Below, piece by piece: positions 1 to 9,525 of a DNA stretch of 64,000 nt. Numbering within the stretch: the first letter of the stretch is position 1; each line of letters begins with the position of its first letter. Origin of the DNA: Prorocentrum cordatum. Its lineage: Eukaryota > Sar > Dinophyceae > Prorocentrales > Prorocentraceae. The position numbers and the translations under genes were made by a program. The notes beneath the pieces are model-generated. The model was not told where the DNA came from. It did not search any database and was given only the letters and a program-made list of their open reading frames with translations. The DNA lies in contig CAUYUJ010011203.1 of assembly GCA_963575745.1 (NCBI GenBank), positions 316,152 through 380,151 of the forward strand. The letters are read 5' to 3'.

Positions 1-671
1 CAGGTGCGCCAGGTGCGCCAGGTGCGCCAGGCGCGCCAGGCGCGCCAGGTGCGCCGGGCGCGCCAGGCGCGCCAAGTGAGCCAGGTGCGCCAGGGGTGCG
101 CCAGGTGTGCGCCAGGTGCGCCAGGTGCGCCTAGCGCGCCAGGTGCGCCAGGTGCGCCAGGTGCGCCAGGTGTGCCAGGTGCGCCAAGGCGCGCCAGGTG
201 CGCCAGGTGCGCCCGTTGCGCCAGGCGCGCCAGTTGCGCCATGCGCGCCAGGCGCGCCAGGTGCGCCAGGTGCGCCAGGTGTGCCAGGTGCGTCAGGTGC
301 GCCCAGCGCGCCAGGTGCACCAGTGCGCCCAGCGCGCCAGGTGCGCCAGATGCACCAGGTGTGCCAAGTGTACGCCAGGTGCGCGCCAGGTGCGCCAGGT
401 GCGCCAGTTGACCCAGGCGCGTTAGGCGCGCCAGGTGCGCCAGGTGCGCGCCAGGTGCGCGCCAGGTGCGCGCCAGGTGCGCCAGGTGCGCCAGGTGCGC
501 GCCAGGTGCGCGCCAGGTGCGCGCCAGGTGCGCCAGGTGCGCGCCAGGTGCGACAGGTGCGCCAGGTGCGCCAGGGTGCGCGCCATGTGCGCCCAGCGCG
601 TCAGGTGCGTCAGGTGCGCCCAGCGCGCCAGGTGCGCGCCAGGTGCGCCAGGTGCGCGCCAGGTGCGCCAA
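1..671. repeat. CAGGTGCGC minisatellite
   Basis: The window opens inside a degenerate tandem array of the 9-bp word CAGGTGCGC, with variants such as CAGGCGCGC and CAGTTGCGC. Because 9 is a multiple of 3, several frames on both strands stay open and give Val-Arg-Gln-Ala or Ala-Pro-Gly periodic peptides; these are a by-product of the repeat and not evidence of genes. The array is cut by the window edge, so its true length is unknown. It ends where the ~102-bp minisatellite begins. Confidence 0.95.
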
Positions 672-1216
672 GGGGACAGGGAGGCCTCAAAGTGGTCTGC
701 GTAAGACGTACCTCCGCTGGGCCTCCCAGGAAGACACGAAAGTGGCGACAGTTGCGAAGATCGCAGCCGCGCAGGGGACAGGGAGTACCTCCGCTGGGCC
801 TCCCAGGAACCCACGAAAGTGGAGACAGTTGCGCAGATCGCAGCCGCGCAGGGGACAGGGAGGCCTCAAAGTGATCTGCGTATGACGTACCTCCGCTGGG
901 CCTCCCAGGAACCCATGAAAGTGGCGACAGTTGCGCAGATCGCAGCCCCGCAGGGGACAGGGAGGCCTCAAAGTGATCTGCGTATGACGTACCTCCGCTG
1001 GGCCTCCAAGGAGCCCACGAAAGTGGCGACAGTTGCGCAGATCGCAGCCCCGCAGGGGACAGGGAGGCCTCAAAGTGGTCTGCGTATGACGTACCTCCGC
1101 TGGGCCTCCCAGGAACCCACGAAAGTGGCGACAGTTGCGCAGATCGCAGCCCCGCAGAGGACAGCCAGGAGCCCACGAAAGTGGCGACAGTTGCGCAGAT
1201 CGCAGCCCCGCAGGGC
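672..1216 (+). repeat. ~102-bp minisatellite, block A
   Basis: Successive units start with GGGGACAGGGAGGCCTC-like sequence at about 672, 774, 851, 953, 1,055 and 1,157, so the period is 102 bp with one shortened unit of 77 bp. Each unit carries GTGGCGACAGTTGCG and GATCGCAGCC. The reverse complement of the same core recurs as block B at 53,620-54,600. Open frames through it are repeat-driven. Confidence 0.9.
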
Positions 1217-1424
1217 ACCGCGAACACAGGAGAGAAGGAGGAGGAGAGGGCGGGAGGTGGATACCACAGTGCTCTATTCAAAACGAGTACCCAACACAAG
1301 GAGGGTTGGGAACAACAAGTTTCGGGTGGGAAGGTGAGATGATTGCGCGAGCAATGGAGTTGACGATTTCAAATTGTCCTAGGTGGATTGCGCCACATAG
1401 TAGGGCGGCAACGCCGCCAAGGTC
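1217..1424. repeat. flank module shared with 10.07 kb and 53.55 kb
   Basis: This spacer holds two dispersed pieces. About 1,262-1,322, read on the minus strand, matches 53,547-53,605 (shared words TTCCCAACCCTC, TGTGTTGGGT and TTTTGAATA/TTTGAATA). About 1,313-1,400 matches 10,071-10,157 in the same orientation (CGGGTGGGA, TTGCGCGAGCA, CCACATAGT). No gene is visible. Confidence 0.7.
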
Positions 1425-3290
1425 GCTAAGACGGCCCGACTGGGCTCAATATTGCTCCTGGCCGGACCAAGGGGCCCCCAAGAGGCCCCGAGACCGTTTC
1501 AAGAGGACCCCCAGGAGTGCCCCCAAGAGGGCCCCAAGAGGCACAAATCGATGAATTTCCTTTGGATGTTCTATGGTTTGACCTCGTTTGCCTTTTCGAA
1601 CTTCCGACGCTCCAAGACGGCCCAGGAGGCCCCCAAGACCGCCCCAAGACAACGCAAGATGTTCTAAACAGGGCCAGGAACTGGCCAAAGAGGCCACAAA
1701 GACAGCCTATGAGGGCCCCAGGACGGATCCAAGAGGGGAAATATGAACCGACGACTCGAGCCTTCCGCCCCAAGAGGCCCCCAGGAGCATCAGATCCGCC
1801 GCACCCGGTTGACTTATCACAGGGGTGCCTGGCGTGCTAGATCATACGGCTTGGCTTTGCTCTTTTTTTGTTTCCAAAAAAGCTAACTCCCCCTGGGGCG
1901 TCGGTCCATGCAGCCGGCCACCCGGAAGGTCCTCGATGGCCTCCATGACGGCCAGGATGGCCCAAGATGGCCTCTCAGTTTGCCCAAGATGGTCCAAGAG
2001 GGTCCCAGACGCCTCCAAGTCCGCCCAAGAAGCCACCCAGACGGCCCAAGATGGCTCTAAGAGCCCCTAAGAGGCCTCCAAGACGGCCCAAGTGGCCTCC
2101 AAGGTCCTCCAGGAGGGCCCGAAGAGAACAAAATCGTTGGTTTGATTTCGGTGCTTGAAGGAGTTTGGTATTTGCTTCTGTTCGACCTTCCAACAGCCCA
2201 AGACGGCCCCAGTGTGGCCCCAAAGGCCTCCAAGATGACCTCACCAAGAAGCCTCCAAGACGGCCCCAAGAGGCCTCCACCTTCGCCAAAGATGATCCAG
2301 GATGGCCTCCAAGACGGCCCAAGAGGGTCCAGGATGGCCTCCAAGACGGCCCAAAAAGAGTCCAAGACGCCCTCCAAGACGGCACATGAAGCTTCCTGGA
2401 CGGCCCAAGACGGCCCCAAAGCCCCAAACAAGCCTCCAAGACGGCCCAAGATGCCTCCAAGAGGTTCCCAGAAGGGCCCGAAGAGGCCCAAATCATTGGT
2501 TGACTCTGGGTGTTCGAAGGATTTGGGTATCTCGTTCTTTTCAGCCTTCCGACGGCCCAAGATGCCCCAAAGATTGCTCCAGGATGGCTCCAAAGGCCTC
2601 CAAGATGGCCCCATGACGGCTCAAGAAGCCTCCAAGAGGGCCTCAAGAGGGCCTCCAAGTATGCCCAAGATGATCCAAGATGGCCTCCAAGACGGCCCAA
2701 GAGGGTCCAAGATGGCCTCCAAGACGGCCCAAGAGTGTCCGAGATGCCTTCAAGTCCGCAATAAACCTCCACAATACGGCCCTAGAGGCCCCTAAGAGGC
2801 CACCAAGACGGCCCAAGAGGCCTCCAAGAGGTCCTCCAAGAAGACCCGAAGAGGCCAACATTATTGATGTTCCGTAGGTGCTCGAAGGATGTTGGTAGTT
2901 GCTTCTTTTCGGCCTTCCGACGGCCCAAGTCGGCCCAAAAGGACACAGAGACCACCCCAAGGTGGCCCCCAAGGCCTCCCAAATGACCCCAAGGCGGCCC
3001 CAGAGGCCTCCAAGGCGGCCCCGAGAGGGCCCCAAGACGGCCCAAGGCCTCCAGGATGCCCACGACGGCCTCCAGGATGGCCCTGCCGCACCTCAAGAGG
3101 GCCACAAGTCGGTTCGGAGAGGCATCCAGGACGGCGTCCGACGGCGTCAGGCGGGCAAGGAATGCCCGAAGACGGCCAAAGCGGCCTCGAACAAGCCCGC
3201 TAAGGGCCCAAGGAGGCGGCCACCAAGAGGCCTCCAGGAGGCCTCCAGGAACTCCCAGGAGTGCCCCAAGAGGCCTCCAAGAGGCGTCCT
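1425..3290 (+). repeat. REP-A type CCAAGAGGCC array with ~360-bp higher-order repeat
   Basis: A long degenerate array of short words such as CCAAGAGGCCC and CCAAGACGGCC on the plus strand. It is punctuated by a lower-GC island (island 1) containing AAATCATTG or similar, followed by CTTTTCGGCCTTCCGACG or similar. The island's CCGACGGCCC core lies near 1,606, 2,192, 2,551 and 2,919, so the last three are spaced 359 and 368 bp apart, a higher-order unit. A second island near 1,733-1,775 (TCGAGCCTTCCGCCCCAAGAGG-like) occurs once. 1,776-1,925 is non-repetitive. Open frames of the Leu-Gly-Ala-Ser-Trp-Gly type on the minus strand come from the repeat. Confidence 0.85.
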
Positions 3291-3505
3291 CCTCTTTCTT
3301 CTCCTCTTCCTCCTCCTCGTCCTCCTCCTGCTCCATGCTCCGTCTTCTCATGTTTCTTCTCTACCTCACGTGTTCCCCGAAAGGTTTCAACGACAGCTGG
3401 GGGGACATGTGGTCCAATAACTCTAGCCAAACTGTCTGCCAAATAGGCGCTCAAAAATGCCGGGGGGCGGTGGTGACTCGCCATAGACGCCTTCGATAAG
3501 AGAAC
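3285..3505 (+). repeat. REP-A downstream module, copy 1
   Basis: A short TCC-rich stretch is followed by GTGTTCCCCGAAAGGTT, CAACGAC, then GCCAAACTG, GGGCGGTGGTG and a closing short inverted sequence. The same order of words recurs at 4,425-4,655, which suggests a defined module that follows CCAAGAGG arrays. No coding signal. Confidence 0.65.
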
Positions 3506-3959
3506 GGGAGGGAGCGGTATGCGATGAATTGTTCACGCTACGGCCCGCCCAACGATCCACCAACGAGCCAACCCGTTCGAAACTGGCCAGCCAACAAGCT
3601 CAACAGACGATCACGACGCAAACATTCCACTCAACACTAATCTGCCAACACCATCCTTCTCCTCCTCCCTTCTCCTCCTCCTCCCCATCCTCCTCATCCT
3701 CCTGTTCCCCCTCCTCCTCCTCCTCCTCCTCCTCCTCCTCCTCCTCCTCCTCCTCCTCCTCCTCCTCCTCCTCCTCCTCCTCCTCCTCCTCCTCACTCCT
3801 CACCCGCCCTCCTGCCTCCTGAAGAACAAGATAATAAAAAAATAAACATGACGAGTCCGCACGTAGCGTTCCAGATCGGCAGCACAGGCCGGAGGCCTCT
3901 AAAATTATGCAAAAGCAATTGCAATCATATGATGTTCGCATACTCACCTTTTTAAGTTT
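3506..3959. repeat. (TCC)n microsatellite and flanks
   Basis: 3,652-3,808 is a TCC tract, perfect from about 3,710 to 3,794. It reads as poly-Ser, poly-Pro or poly-Leu on plus and poly-Glu, poly-Arg or poly-Gly on minus. 3,506-3,651 and 3,809-3,959 show no gene; the second is AT-richer and unassigned. Confidence 0.9.
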
Positions 3960-4424
3960 TAGGAGCGTCCAAGACACCCCAAGAGGCCGTCAAGACGGCC
4001 CGCAAGCACCGCAAACAGGAGGGCCCCAGGACGAACCAGAGAAGCCTCCAAGACGGCCCGGCGGCGAGCGCTAGGGGGAAATGAGAAGGGGCGGGCCTTC
4101 TCAGAAGGCTCGGAAACATTCTGCCTTCTGGACAGCTTCCTCAGCCTTCCCCGAAGACACAACAACAATTCTCAGAAGGCGCGAGGGCTTCTGAGAAGTC
4201 ATGCCGCCTTCTGAGAAGGTCTTCCCTTCCCACTTCCCCCCTCGCTCGCCGCCGAAATATACCCGCAAAGGCCCCCTAGAGCAGATGCCCTCAAAACGTT
4301 CCCCAGAGGCCCCAGGAGGCCCCCAAGAGGCACCTCAGAGACACTCAAGAGGCCTCCAGGAAGCCTCCAGGAGGCAATCGAGGGGCCCCAAGGGACCCCC
4401 ATATGGGCCTCCTCCCCCTCGTCC
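3960..4424 (+). repeat. CCAAGAGGCC array interrupted by an inverted-repeat element
   Basis: REP-A type words occupy 3,960-4,058 and resume at about 4,265-4,424. The intervening 4,060-4,253 is a separate inverted-repeat element, so the array appears to have been split by an insertion. Confidence 0.7.
4060..4253. mobile_element. GGGGGAARTGAGA inverted-repeat element, copy 1
   Basis: The left end (GGCGGCGAGCG, then GGGGGAAATGAGAAGGG and CCTTCTCAGAAGG) is repeated in reverse complement at the right end (CCTTCTGAGAAGG, CTTCCCACTTCCCCC, CGCTCGCCGCC), giving arms of about 45 bp. The middle has further TTCTGAGAAG hairpins. It has no open frame of note. A second copy with the same order of words lies at 35,504-35,703. 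This fits a non-autonomous MITE or fold-back element; no target-site duplication could be fixed because the flanks are repetitive. Confidence 0.6.
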
Positions 4425-4655
4425 TCGTACTCCTTCTCCTCTTCCTCTCCTCCTCTTCCTCCTCCTCCTCCTCCTCCTTCTCGTCCGCTCCCTTCATCCC
4501 CAAAGTGTTCCCCGAAGGGTTGCACAACGACTGAGGGAACGCATAGCCCAAAACTTGGCCAGGCTTTGGCTCAACGATTAGCCATATACGCGTTTACAAA
4601 ACGCAGAGGGCGGCGGTGTCTTGCCGTAGGCGTCTCCAAAAGACGGGTTGAACCA
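4425..4655 (+). repeat. REP-A downstream module, copy 2
   Basis: TCC-rich stretch, then GTGTTCCCCGAAGGGTT, CAACGACTG, GGGCGGCGGTG and a short hairpin (CGTCTCCAAAAGACG). It matches 3,285-3,505 in word order, with a few small gaps. Both copies follow CCAAGAGG arrays. Confidence 0.65.
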
Positions 4656-4962
4656 CGGAGAAAGCCAGATTAAGCCGGACTCAACCTCCCAGGAATTGCA
4701 ACGTAACATGAGATCAGCCGTGGACGTCTTGGAAAACAGCAAAATGGCTCTCAACCCAGTCGTTGCACGAGATGTTCCGAGCCAGGTCGATCCGTGAGAT
4801 TCCTCGGCCCAGAACAGGACAAAAAAACGACCACAAGAAAAGGCCCTGGTTTTCATAGCGCGTGAACCGTTCAATCTTGCACGACCTCGGACAGCCCCGC
4901 AAGCTTTCGACCCCAAACGTTCGGATGGATTTCGGCCTGCGGGTTCTTGGCTGTGGTTCGCC
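4656..4962. other. no gene seen
   Basis: Mixed-composition DNA between the downstream module and the 1-kb inverted repeat. It contains the word AGCGCGTGAACCGTT near 4,859, also present near 51,078. I see no convincing coding or RNA signal. Confidence 0.5.
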
Positions 4963-5979
4963 GGCCCCACGGGCCAGAGGCGTGCTAAGATCTCCGGTAA
5001 CTAGTGTCGAAGTTTTCTAGTTCGCGCGCGCGGGACCGCCCCTGGGAGTCCCCGGATCAAAAGTACCCCGGCTGATCCCTGGCAAACCTTTACTCGGAGA
5101 TGGTTTTCCTCCTGGGTGCGGCCTCTCAGGCCTCCCTGAGCGTGCCAAGAGAACCCCAAGAGGCCCCCAAGACCGTCCAAGAGGGCCCCGGGTCACCGAA
5201 CAACCAATCCAAGACCCCAAGATGGCCTCCAGACGGCCCACGAAGCCTGCAAGACGGACCGTATTGTGCCATCGCAGGCGTTTGCCTGCGCGATCGTGGC
5301 CTCTTGGGGCCTCTTGGGGGCCTTCTGGGGGCCTCTTGGAGCATCTTTTTGAGCCTCCTTGGGGCCTCGTGGGGCCTCCAGGTGGCCTCCGGGGCTCTCT
5401 TGGGGGCCTCTTGGGGCCTGCTGGTGCCTCTTGGGGCGGAAGTCTCGAATTGATGGTTCGTGTTCCCCTTCTTGGGCCCCTCTTGGGGCCGTCTTGGGGC
5501 CCTCATTGGGCGATCTTGACGCCTCCGGGGCCGTTTTGGGGCCGTCTTGGACCGTCTGGGGTCTCTCTTGGAGGCGTCTCGGGCCGTCTTGGGGCGGTCT
5601 TGGGGGCCTCTGGAGACATCCTGGAGCGTCGGAAAGCCGAAAAGGCGAGAACGCCAAAATCTTTCAAAAGCGTGATGAAACTGAGTAATTTGTGCCTCTG
5701 GGGGCCATCTTGGGAGTTCTCCTGGAGGATGCTTGGGGCGTCTTACAGCTTGGGGTCTTGGACTGGTCGTTCGGTGACCCGGGGCCCTCTTGGACCGTCT
5801 TGTGGGGGGCCTGAGAGGCCGCACCCAGGAGAAAAACCATCTCCGAGTAAAATTTCGCCGGGGATCAGCCGGGGTACTTTTGATCCGGGGACCCCCAATG
5901 GCGGCCCCGCGCCCACGAACTAGAAAACTTCTAAACCAGTTACCGGAGATCTTAGCACGCCTCTGGCCCGTTGGGCCGA
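4963..5979. repeat. 1-kb inverted repeat made of two REP-A copies
   Basis: The left arm, about 4,963-5,221, is repeated in reverse complement at about 5,747-5,979. Shared landmarks are CGGGCCAGAGG, GTGCTAAGATCTCCGGTAAC, TTTTCTAGTTCG, CCCGGATCAAAAGTACCCC, the GAGATGGTTTT segment, and GGGCCCCGGGTCACCGAAC. The first ~110 bp of each arm is the REP-A head. The right copy, read on the minus strand, continues through island 1 (5,695-5,625) and island 2 (5,482-5,440). The left copy stops before island 1. So two head-outward copies converge on 5,222-5,290. Confidence 0.85.
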
Positions 5980-7390
5980 CAAGTTTTCGGACTAGTCACC
6001 CACTCTTGGCGCCGTCTGCGTCTCTTCCAGGTGAGAACTGGGATGGGCGCGGGGAAACCAAAAGGTACCGATACCGCTACTCCCCGGACCTCTCTCGGGG
6101 TGCGTTCTGACCAAGAGTTCGACGAGAACCCAGCGGTGGAAACGAGAGCCTCCCAGGAGGCCCAACAAGGGGAAAACGAGGCAAGGGTAGAGGTATGGGT
6201 AGCTTTTCCTCCTCTGAGGCCGGGTGGTGAGTCTCGAGGCGTCCCGTCGAGAGCGCGCTCGGCCACGAGCACGCCCGTGCCCGAGCCGCCGCTGCGCCGA
6301 GGCAGCGCGAGCATTGGCATGCCGTGAGCCGCCTCGCGGGAGCCCAGGCTTCGGGGCCTGCGCCTCCAGGCACGCTCCGAGGCCCATCCGGGAGCAGTCG
6401 GCATCGAGCGGGGAAGCCTTGGCACGGCCCACTGGCTCACAGCACCTTGGACCATCGATGCCTACCCTGCGCACCGTCCTGCCGATGACTGGGCATCGCC
6501 AGTTCGACGCCCGGGCATCAACAGGTCGATGCCTAGTTGTCTGCCACGCCCAGCCACGCCCATAGACGCATCCATTGATGCAGGCGTGCCTATGGCCATG
6601 CCCAGGCATGCTACGATGATGCGCAGGCATGCAGGCGTGGGGGGCCGAGGTGATGGCCAGGAGCAGAGCGAGCGGGCCAACCCAAGGGAAATCGAATCGA
6701 ATCGGAGCGTGCGCCGGATCGGTCTCGGACGGTCCCGTGGCACAGGCAGCACCCAGGAGGAAGGACCCCTCTGGGCTCATGGAGCTGGAGCTTCCTCGGG
6801 CTCCTTCGCTGGTTGCCTCCTCCTGCGCTCCTCGTGCATGTGGGCGCGAGTGGGGCCAAAAAGGGGGTCCGCTCCTCGTCGGAGGTTATTCGGGGCAAGG
6901 CCTCGACCGAACAGGAAGATTCCTCACGGCAGGACTCTCGCTGCAGCCCCGTGGCATGAGGGCAACGAGTCCTGGTGATCCCTGGGGCTCTCCCAGGGAC
7001 CACGTTCTAATCCCGAGTTGCTTCCAACGGCGCCCCAGGCCTGGGCCAGGATCAGCCAGCACCAAGTAGGGAAATCGGATCGAAATGAAACGTGCATCGG
7101 ATCGGGCTGCATCGGCACGGAGTCGACATCGAATCGGACCGGCTGCACCGCGATGCACAACAGCGCCATGTAAACATCGGGCCACATCGGATGGTCAGAA
7201 TCGAAACGGATCGGGCCGGCAAGAATCGAGGTCGAATCGGATCGATCGGATCAAAACAGACATACGTGAACCCTTTGGGGTTAGCCCCAAGAGCCCCAGG
7301 AAGAGGAGAAACACCTGGGACCGTTTTCACCTTTAGGACGCTTTCAGCATTCTGGCGAATCATTCCAAGACGCTGACACAGATAAATAAC
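5980..7390. other. mixed GC-rich region, no gene seen
   Basis: 6,086-6,163 matches 50,930-51,008 (words GGACCTCTC, GGGGTGCG, GCCTCCCAGGAGGCCCA or close). 6,675-7,260 is rich in the hexamer ATCGGA. Several open frames on both strands overlap each other and have GC-driven composition; none has a recognisable domain. Confidence 0.5.
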
Positions 7391-7575
7391 AAAATGTATA
7401 AACATAAACTGGCGGAGGGCCGCGAGAAGATCTTGAATCTGCGCTGGACCAACCCCTTGCGACCGCACGGAGCGCTCCAGGGGCAGCGCCAGAGAAGCCA
7501 CGAGTGGGGTCACAGCGCCGATCCAAGGAATCTGCGCGGACCTCCGAAAGTTCAGACACATGTATAGCAAATTCG
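7391..7575. mobile_element. fold-back element family F2, copy 1
   Basis: Left arm: TATAAACATAAACTGGCGGAG, then AGATCTTGAATCTGCGC. Right arm: the inverted counterpart, GCGCCGATCCAAGGAATC, then CTCCGAAAGTTCAGACACATGTATA. Arms are about 50 bp around a GC-rich centre. Three other copies are at 8,001-8,190, 10,972-11,106 and 19,547-19,728. No coding capacity. Divergence between the arms suggests an old copy. Confidence 0.6.
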
Positions 7576-8000
7576 TGTCGTGGCGACGCGAAGGGCCGGT
7601 CAACATTGATCGTCGATCCCAGCCTCCCGACAACATAAATCGCTCGATGCCTGCCGATCCTGGGCTAACGGCGTTGAACCCTGAACGCCCGCGCTGGTGC
7701 CGCCATCGAGTCGGACACGGTACGAACCTGCCGACTGGGTGTTTCCTTCTTCGATGGCAACGACTCTTCTTGAGCGCACGCGAACCTGTCAGCACAACAC
7801 AAACATTTGAATACGCAAAACCTCAATGACTGGTCTGTGCTGATACCGGCTATCGCGCCCACGAGATCGCATGAGGTCGCGGAAATGCCGTCTATGAGAG
7901 CACAGAAACCAGTAAGCGACAAACCCGGCATGAGGTCGGAGGAAAACTGGAAACCACAGACAAGGTGCCAGGTTTGTGCTGATTGGTGGAAGACAAAAAC
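7576..8000. repeat. hairpin-bearing dispersed repeat, copy 1
   Basis: 7,658-7,705 carries GGCGTTGAACCCTGAACGCC at 7,670-7,689, an 8-bp stem with one mismatch and a 4-nt loop, followed by CGCGCTGG and CCGCC. The same string occurs near 22,498 and 50,271. The remainder to 8,000 is unassigned DNA. Confidence 0.55.
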
Positions 8001-8190
8001 GGCATAAACATACGTAGATGTTTGACGCTCCGCGCGGATTTCTTGAATCTGCGCCGGACCCCCCTCCCTGGCGCGCGGAGCGTGCCAGGGGCGGGAGCGC
8101 GCCAGGGGCGGCGCCAGGTGCGTTGCCAGGAGGGCCCAGCGCCGATCCAAGAAATCCGCCCGGAGCTGCAAAAATCTATGTTTATGCAAT
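8001..8190. mobile_element. fold-back element family F2, copy 2
   Basis: GCATAAACATA, TAGATGTTTG, GCTCCGCGCGGATTTCTTG and ATCTGCGCCGG on the left are mirrored on the right by GCGCCGATCCAAGAAATCCG, GAGCTGCAAAAATCTA and TGTTTATGC, giving arms of about 55 bp. The centre (CCCTGGCGCGCGGAGCGTGCCAGG-like) is itself palindromic. It lies 24 bp from a MITE copy. Confidence 0.75.
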
Positions 8191-8214
8191 TCCCCATACA
8201 GGCGCTTGCACTTA

Positions 8215-8373
8215 CAGTCAAACGTGTAAGAAGGCTGCGCGGTAAAGATGCAATGGCCTTGGAGTGCAATCGAACGAGTTTGGCAAGCCAAAGCGGCCAA
8301 GGATGGACCGAGGAGGCAAGGATGCAAGGGTACCCTTGGGAAGGTTGCCCATCCTTACTATGCGGGTTGACTG
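8215..8373 (+). mobile_element. CAGTCAACCCG MITE, copy 1
   Basis: A 159-bp element starting CAGTCAAACG and ending GCGGGTTGACTG, with TA immediately on both sides (8,213-8,214 and 8,374-8,375). The right end contains CATCCTTACTATGCGGG, the inverse of the left end of copy 2. CAGT termini and a TA duplication are typical of Tc1/mariner-type elements (family knowledge). No transposase is encoded, so it would be non-autonomous. Confidence 0.75.
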
Positions 8374-8394
8374 TAGGGGTTCTTACTTGCGTTC

Positions 8395-8755
8395 ACCATC
8401 TCGGGACCCTTCCCGCAAAATCGCCGCCCGTCCGCCCGTCGCCGCCCGTCGCCGCCCGTCGCCCCGCCCGTCGCCGCCATCCCCGCCCGCCACTGCCCGT
8501 GCCGCCTGTCGCCGCCCGTCGCCCCGCCCTCTGCCGCCATCCCCGCCCGTCGCCGCCCGTCGCCGTCGACGGGACCATCGCCGCAAAATCGCCGCCCGTC
8601 CGCCCGTCGCCGCCCAACGCCGCCATCCCCGGCCGACGCCGCCCGTGCCGCCCGTCGCCGTTCGTCGCCGCCCGTAGCCGTCGCCGCCCGTCGCCGCCAT
8701 CCCCGCCCATCGCCGCCCGTCGCCATCCGTCGCCGCCCGTCGCCGCCCGTCGCAT
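8395..8755 (+). repeat. CGCCGCCCGTCG minisatellite
   Basis: Degenerate tandem array of GTCGCCGCCC with variants (CATCCCCGCCC, GTCCGCCC). A block around 8,400-8,470 beginning AAAATCGCCGCCC is partly repeated near 8,585. The long frames on both strands are repeat artefacts. Confidence 0.9.
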
Positions 8756-8862
8756 CGCAATTCTTGCACCGCATCGATTGCATTACATCGGATGCATCGC
8801 ATAAATTTCACAACATAATTGCACCACGCATAGATTGCATTACATAGGTTGCATCGCATACG
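8756..8862 (+). repeat. TTGCACCACATAGAT array, block 1
   Basis: Degenerate ~15-bp units of the type TTGCACCGCATCGAT, TTGCATTACATCGGA and TTGCATCGCATA. The same units form the longer block at 10,143-10,333 and a short trace at 52,376-52,405. Confidence 0.8.
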
Positions 8863-9525
8863 TTCTCCTTTCTAAAAAAAGGATAATAGACTCTACCCCC
8901 CCCCCGGACTTATCGGTTCCCCTTTCGGGTATGTGAATCATATATGACTCTGACCGCTCGTCCATCCTAAATATGAAATCATATCATCCCAGCCAGGCCG
9001 GGTTCCCCCCTGAGGTTCCCTTGCAAAAAAAACACTATGCGGTGACATGTTTTGTTCTAACACAACACTGTTCCGCGAATCCCTTGCAAAAAACGGGACG
9101 AAGTGCACACGCGCGAGTCGTCGCGCGCGCATGCCGAAATCCTTCAAAAACCTTCGGTGCCGGAAGGATTTCGCAATCGAGTTCCCAAAAAACATACAAA
9201 AGCACAGGGTTTCGCAACACTGATTTGCTAAAAAAGCTTCCGCGCGAGCTCTTGCGAAATCTTAAGAAAACCAGAAAGGTTTTTCCAGATTTTCACAAAA
9301 TGCTACCAAACGGGCTTCGCGCGCGCGCATGTTGAAATCTGTCGAACGCCCTTGCGCGTGTGCCGTCGCGACAAACCTTTGCAAAAAATGGGACGAAGTG
9401 AAGACGCGCGCGTCGTCGCGGGCGTATGCCGAAAACCTTCAAAACCCATCGGTTTCGGAAGGATTTCAAAATCGTGCGTCCAAGAAACCTACAAAAACCT
9501 GAGGTTTCGCAACAGCGCGCGCGCT
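8863..9525 (+). repeat. ~295-bp direct repeat pair
   Basis: 9,082-9,225 and 9,376-9,520 share CCTTGCAAAAAA, GGGACGAAGTG, GTCGTCGCG, ATGCCGAAA, CGGAAGGATTTC and GGTTTCGCAAC in order, with starts 294 bp apart. The sequence is unusually rich in A-runs for this GC-rich window. 8,863-9,081 is unassigned. No gene. Confidence 0.75.

Noticed and set aside
610-1299. 229-codon minus frame across block A
   Set aside because: The 102-bp period is a multiple of 3, so frames stay open by default; no start or domain support.
1975-2772. 265-codon minus frame of Leu-Gly-Pro-Ser-Trp repeats, and similar frames in other CCAAGAGG arrays
   Set aside because: Product of the array words; several phases are open and islands break any consistent protein repeat.
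4545-4580. Spliced-leader-like TTTGGCTCAA
   Set aside because: Only the 3' half resembles the dinoflagellate spliced leader; the upstream part does not match and no splice donor follows.
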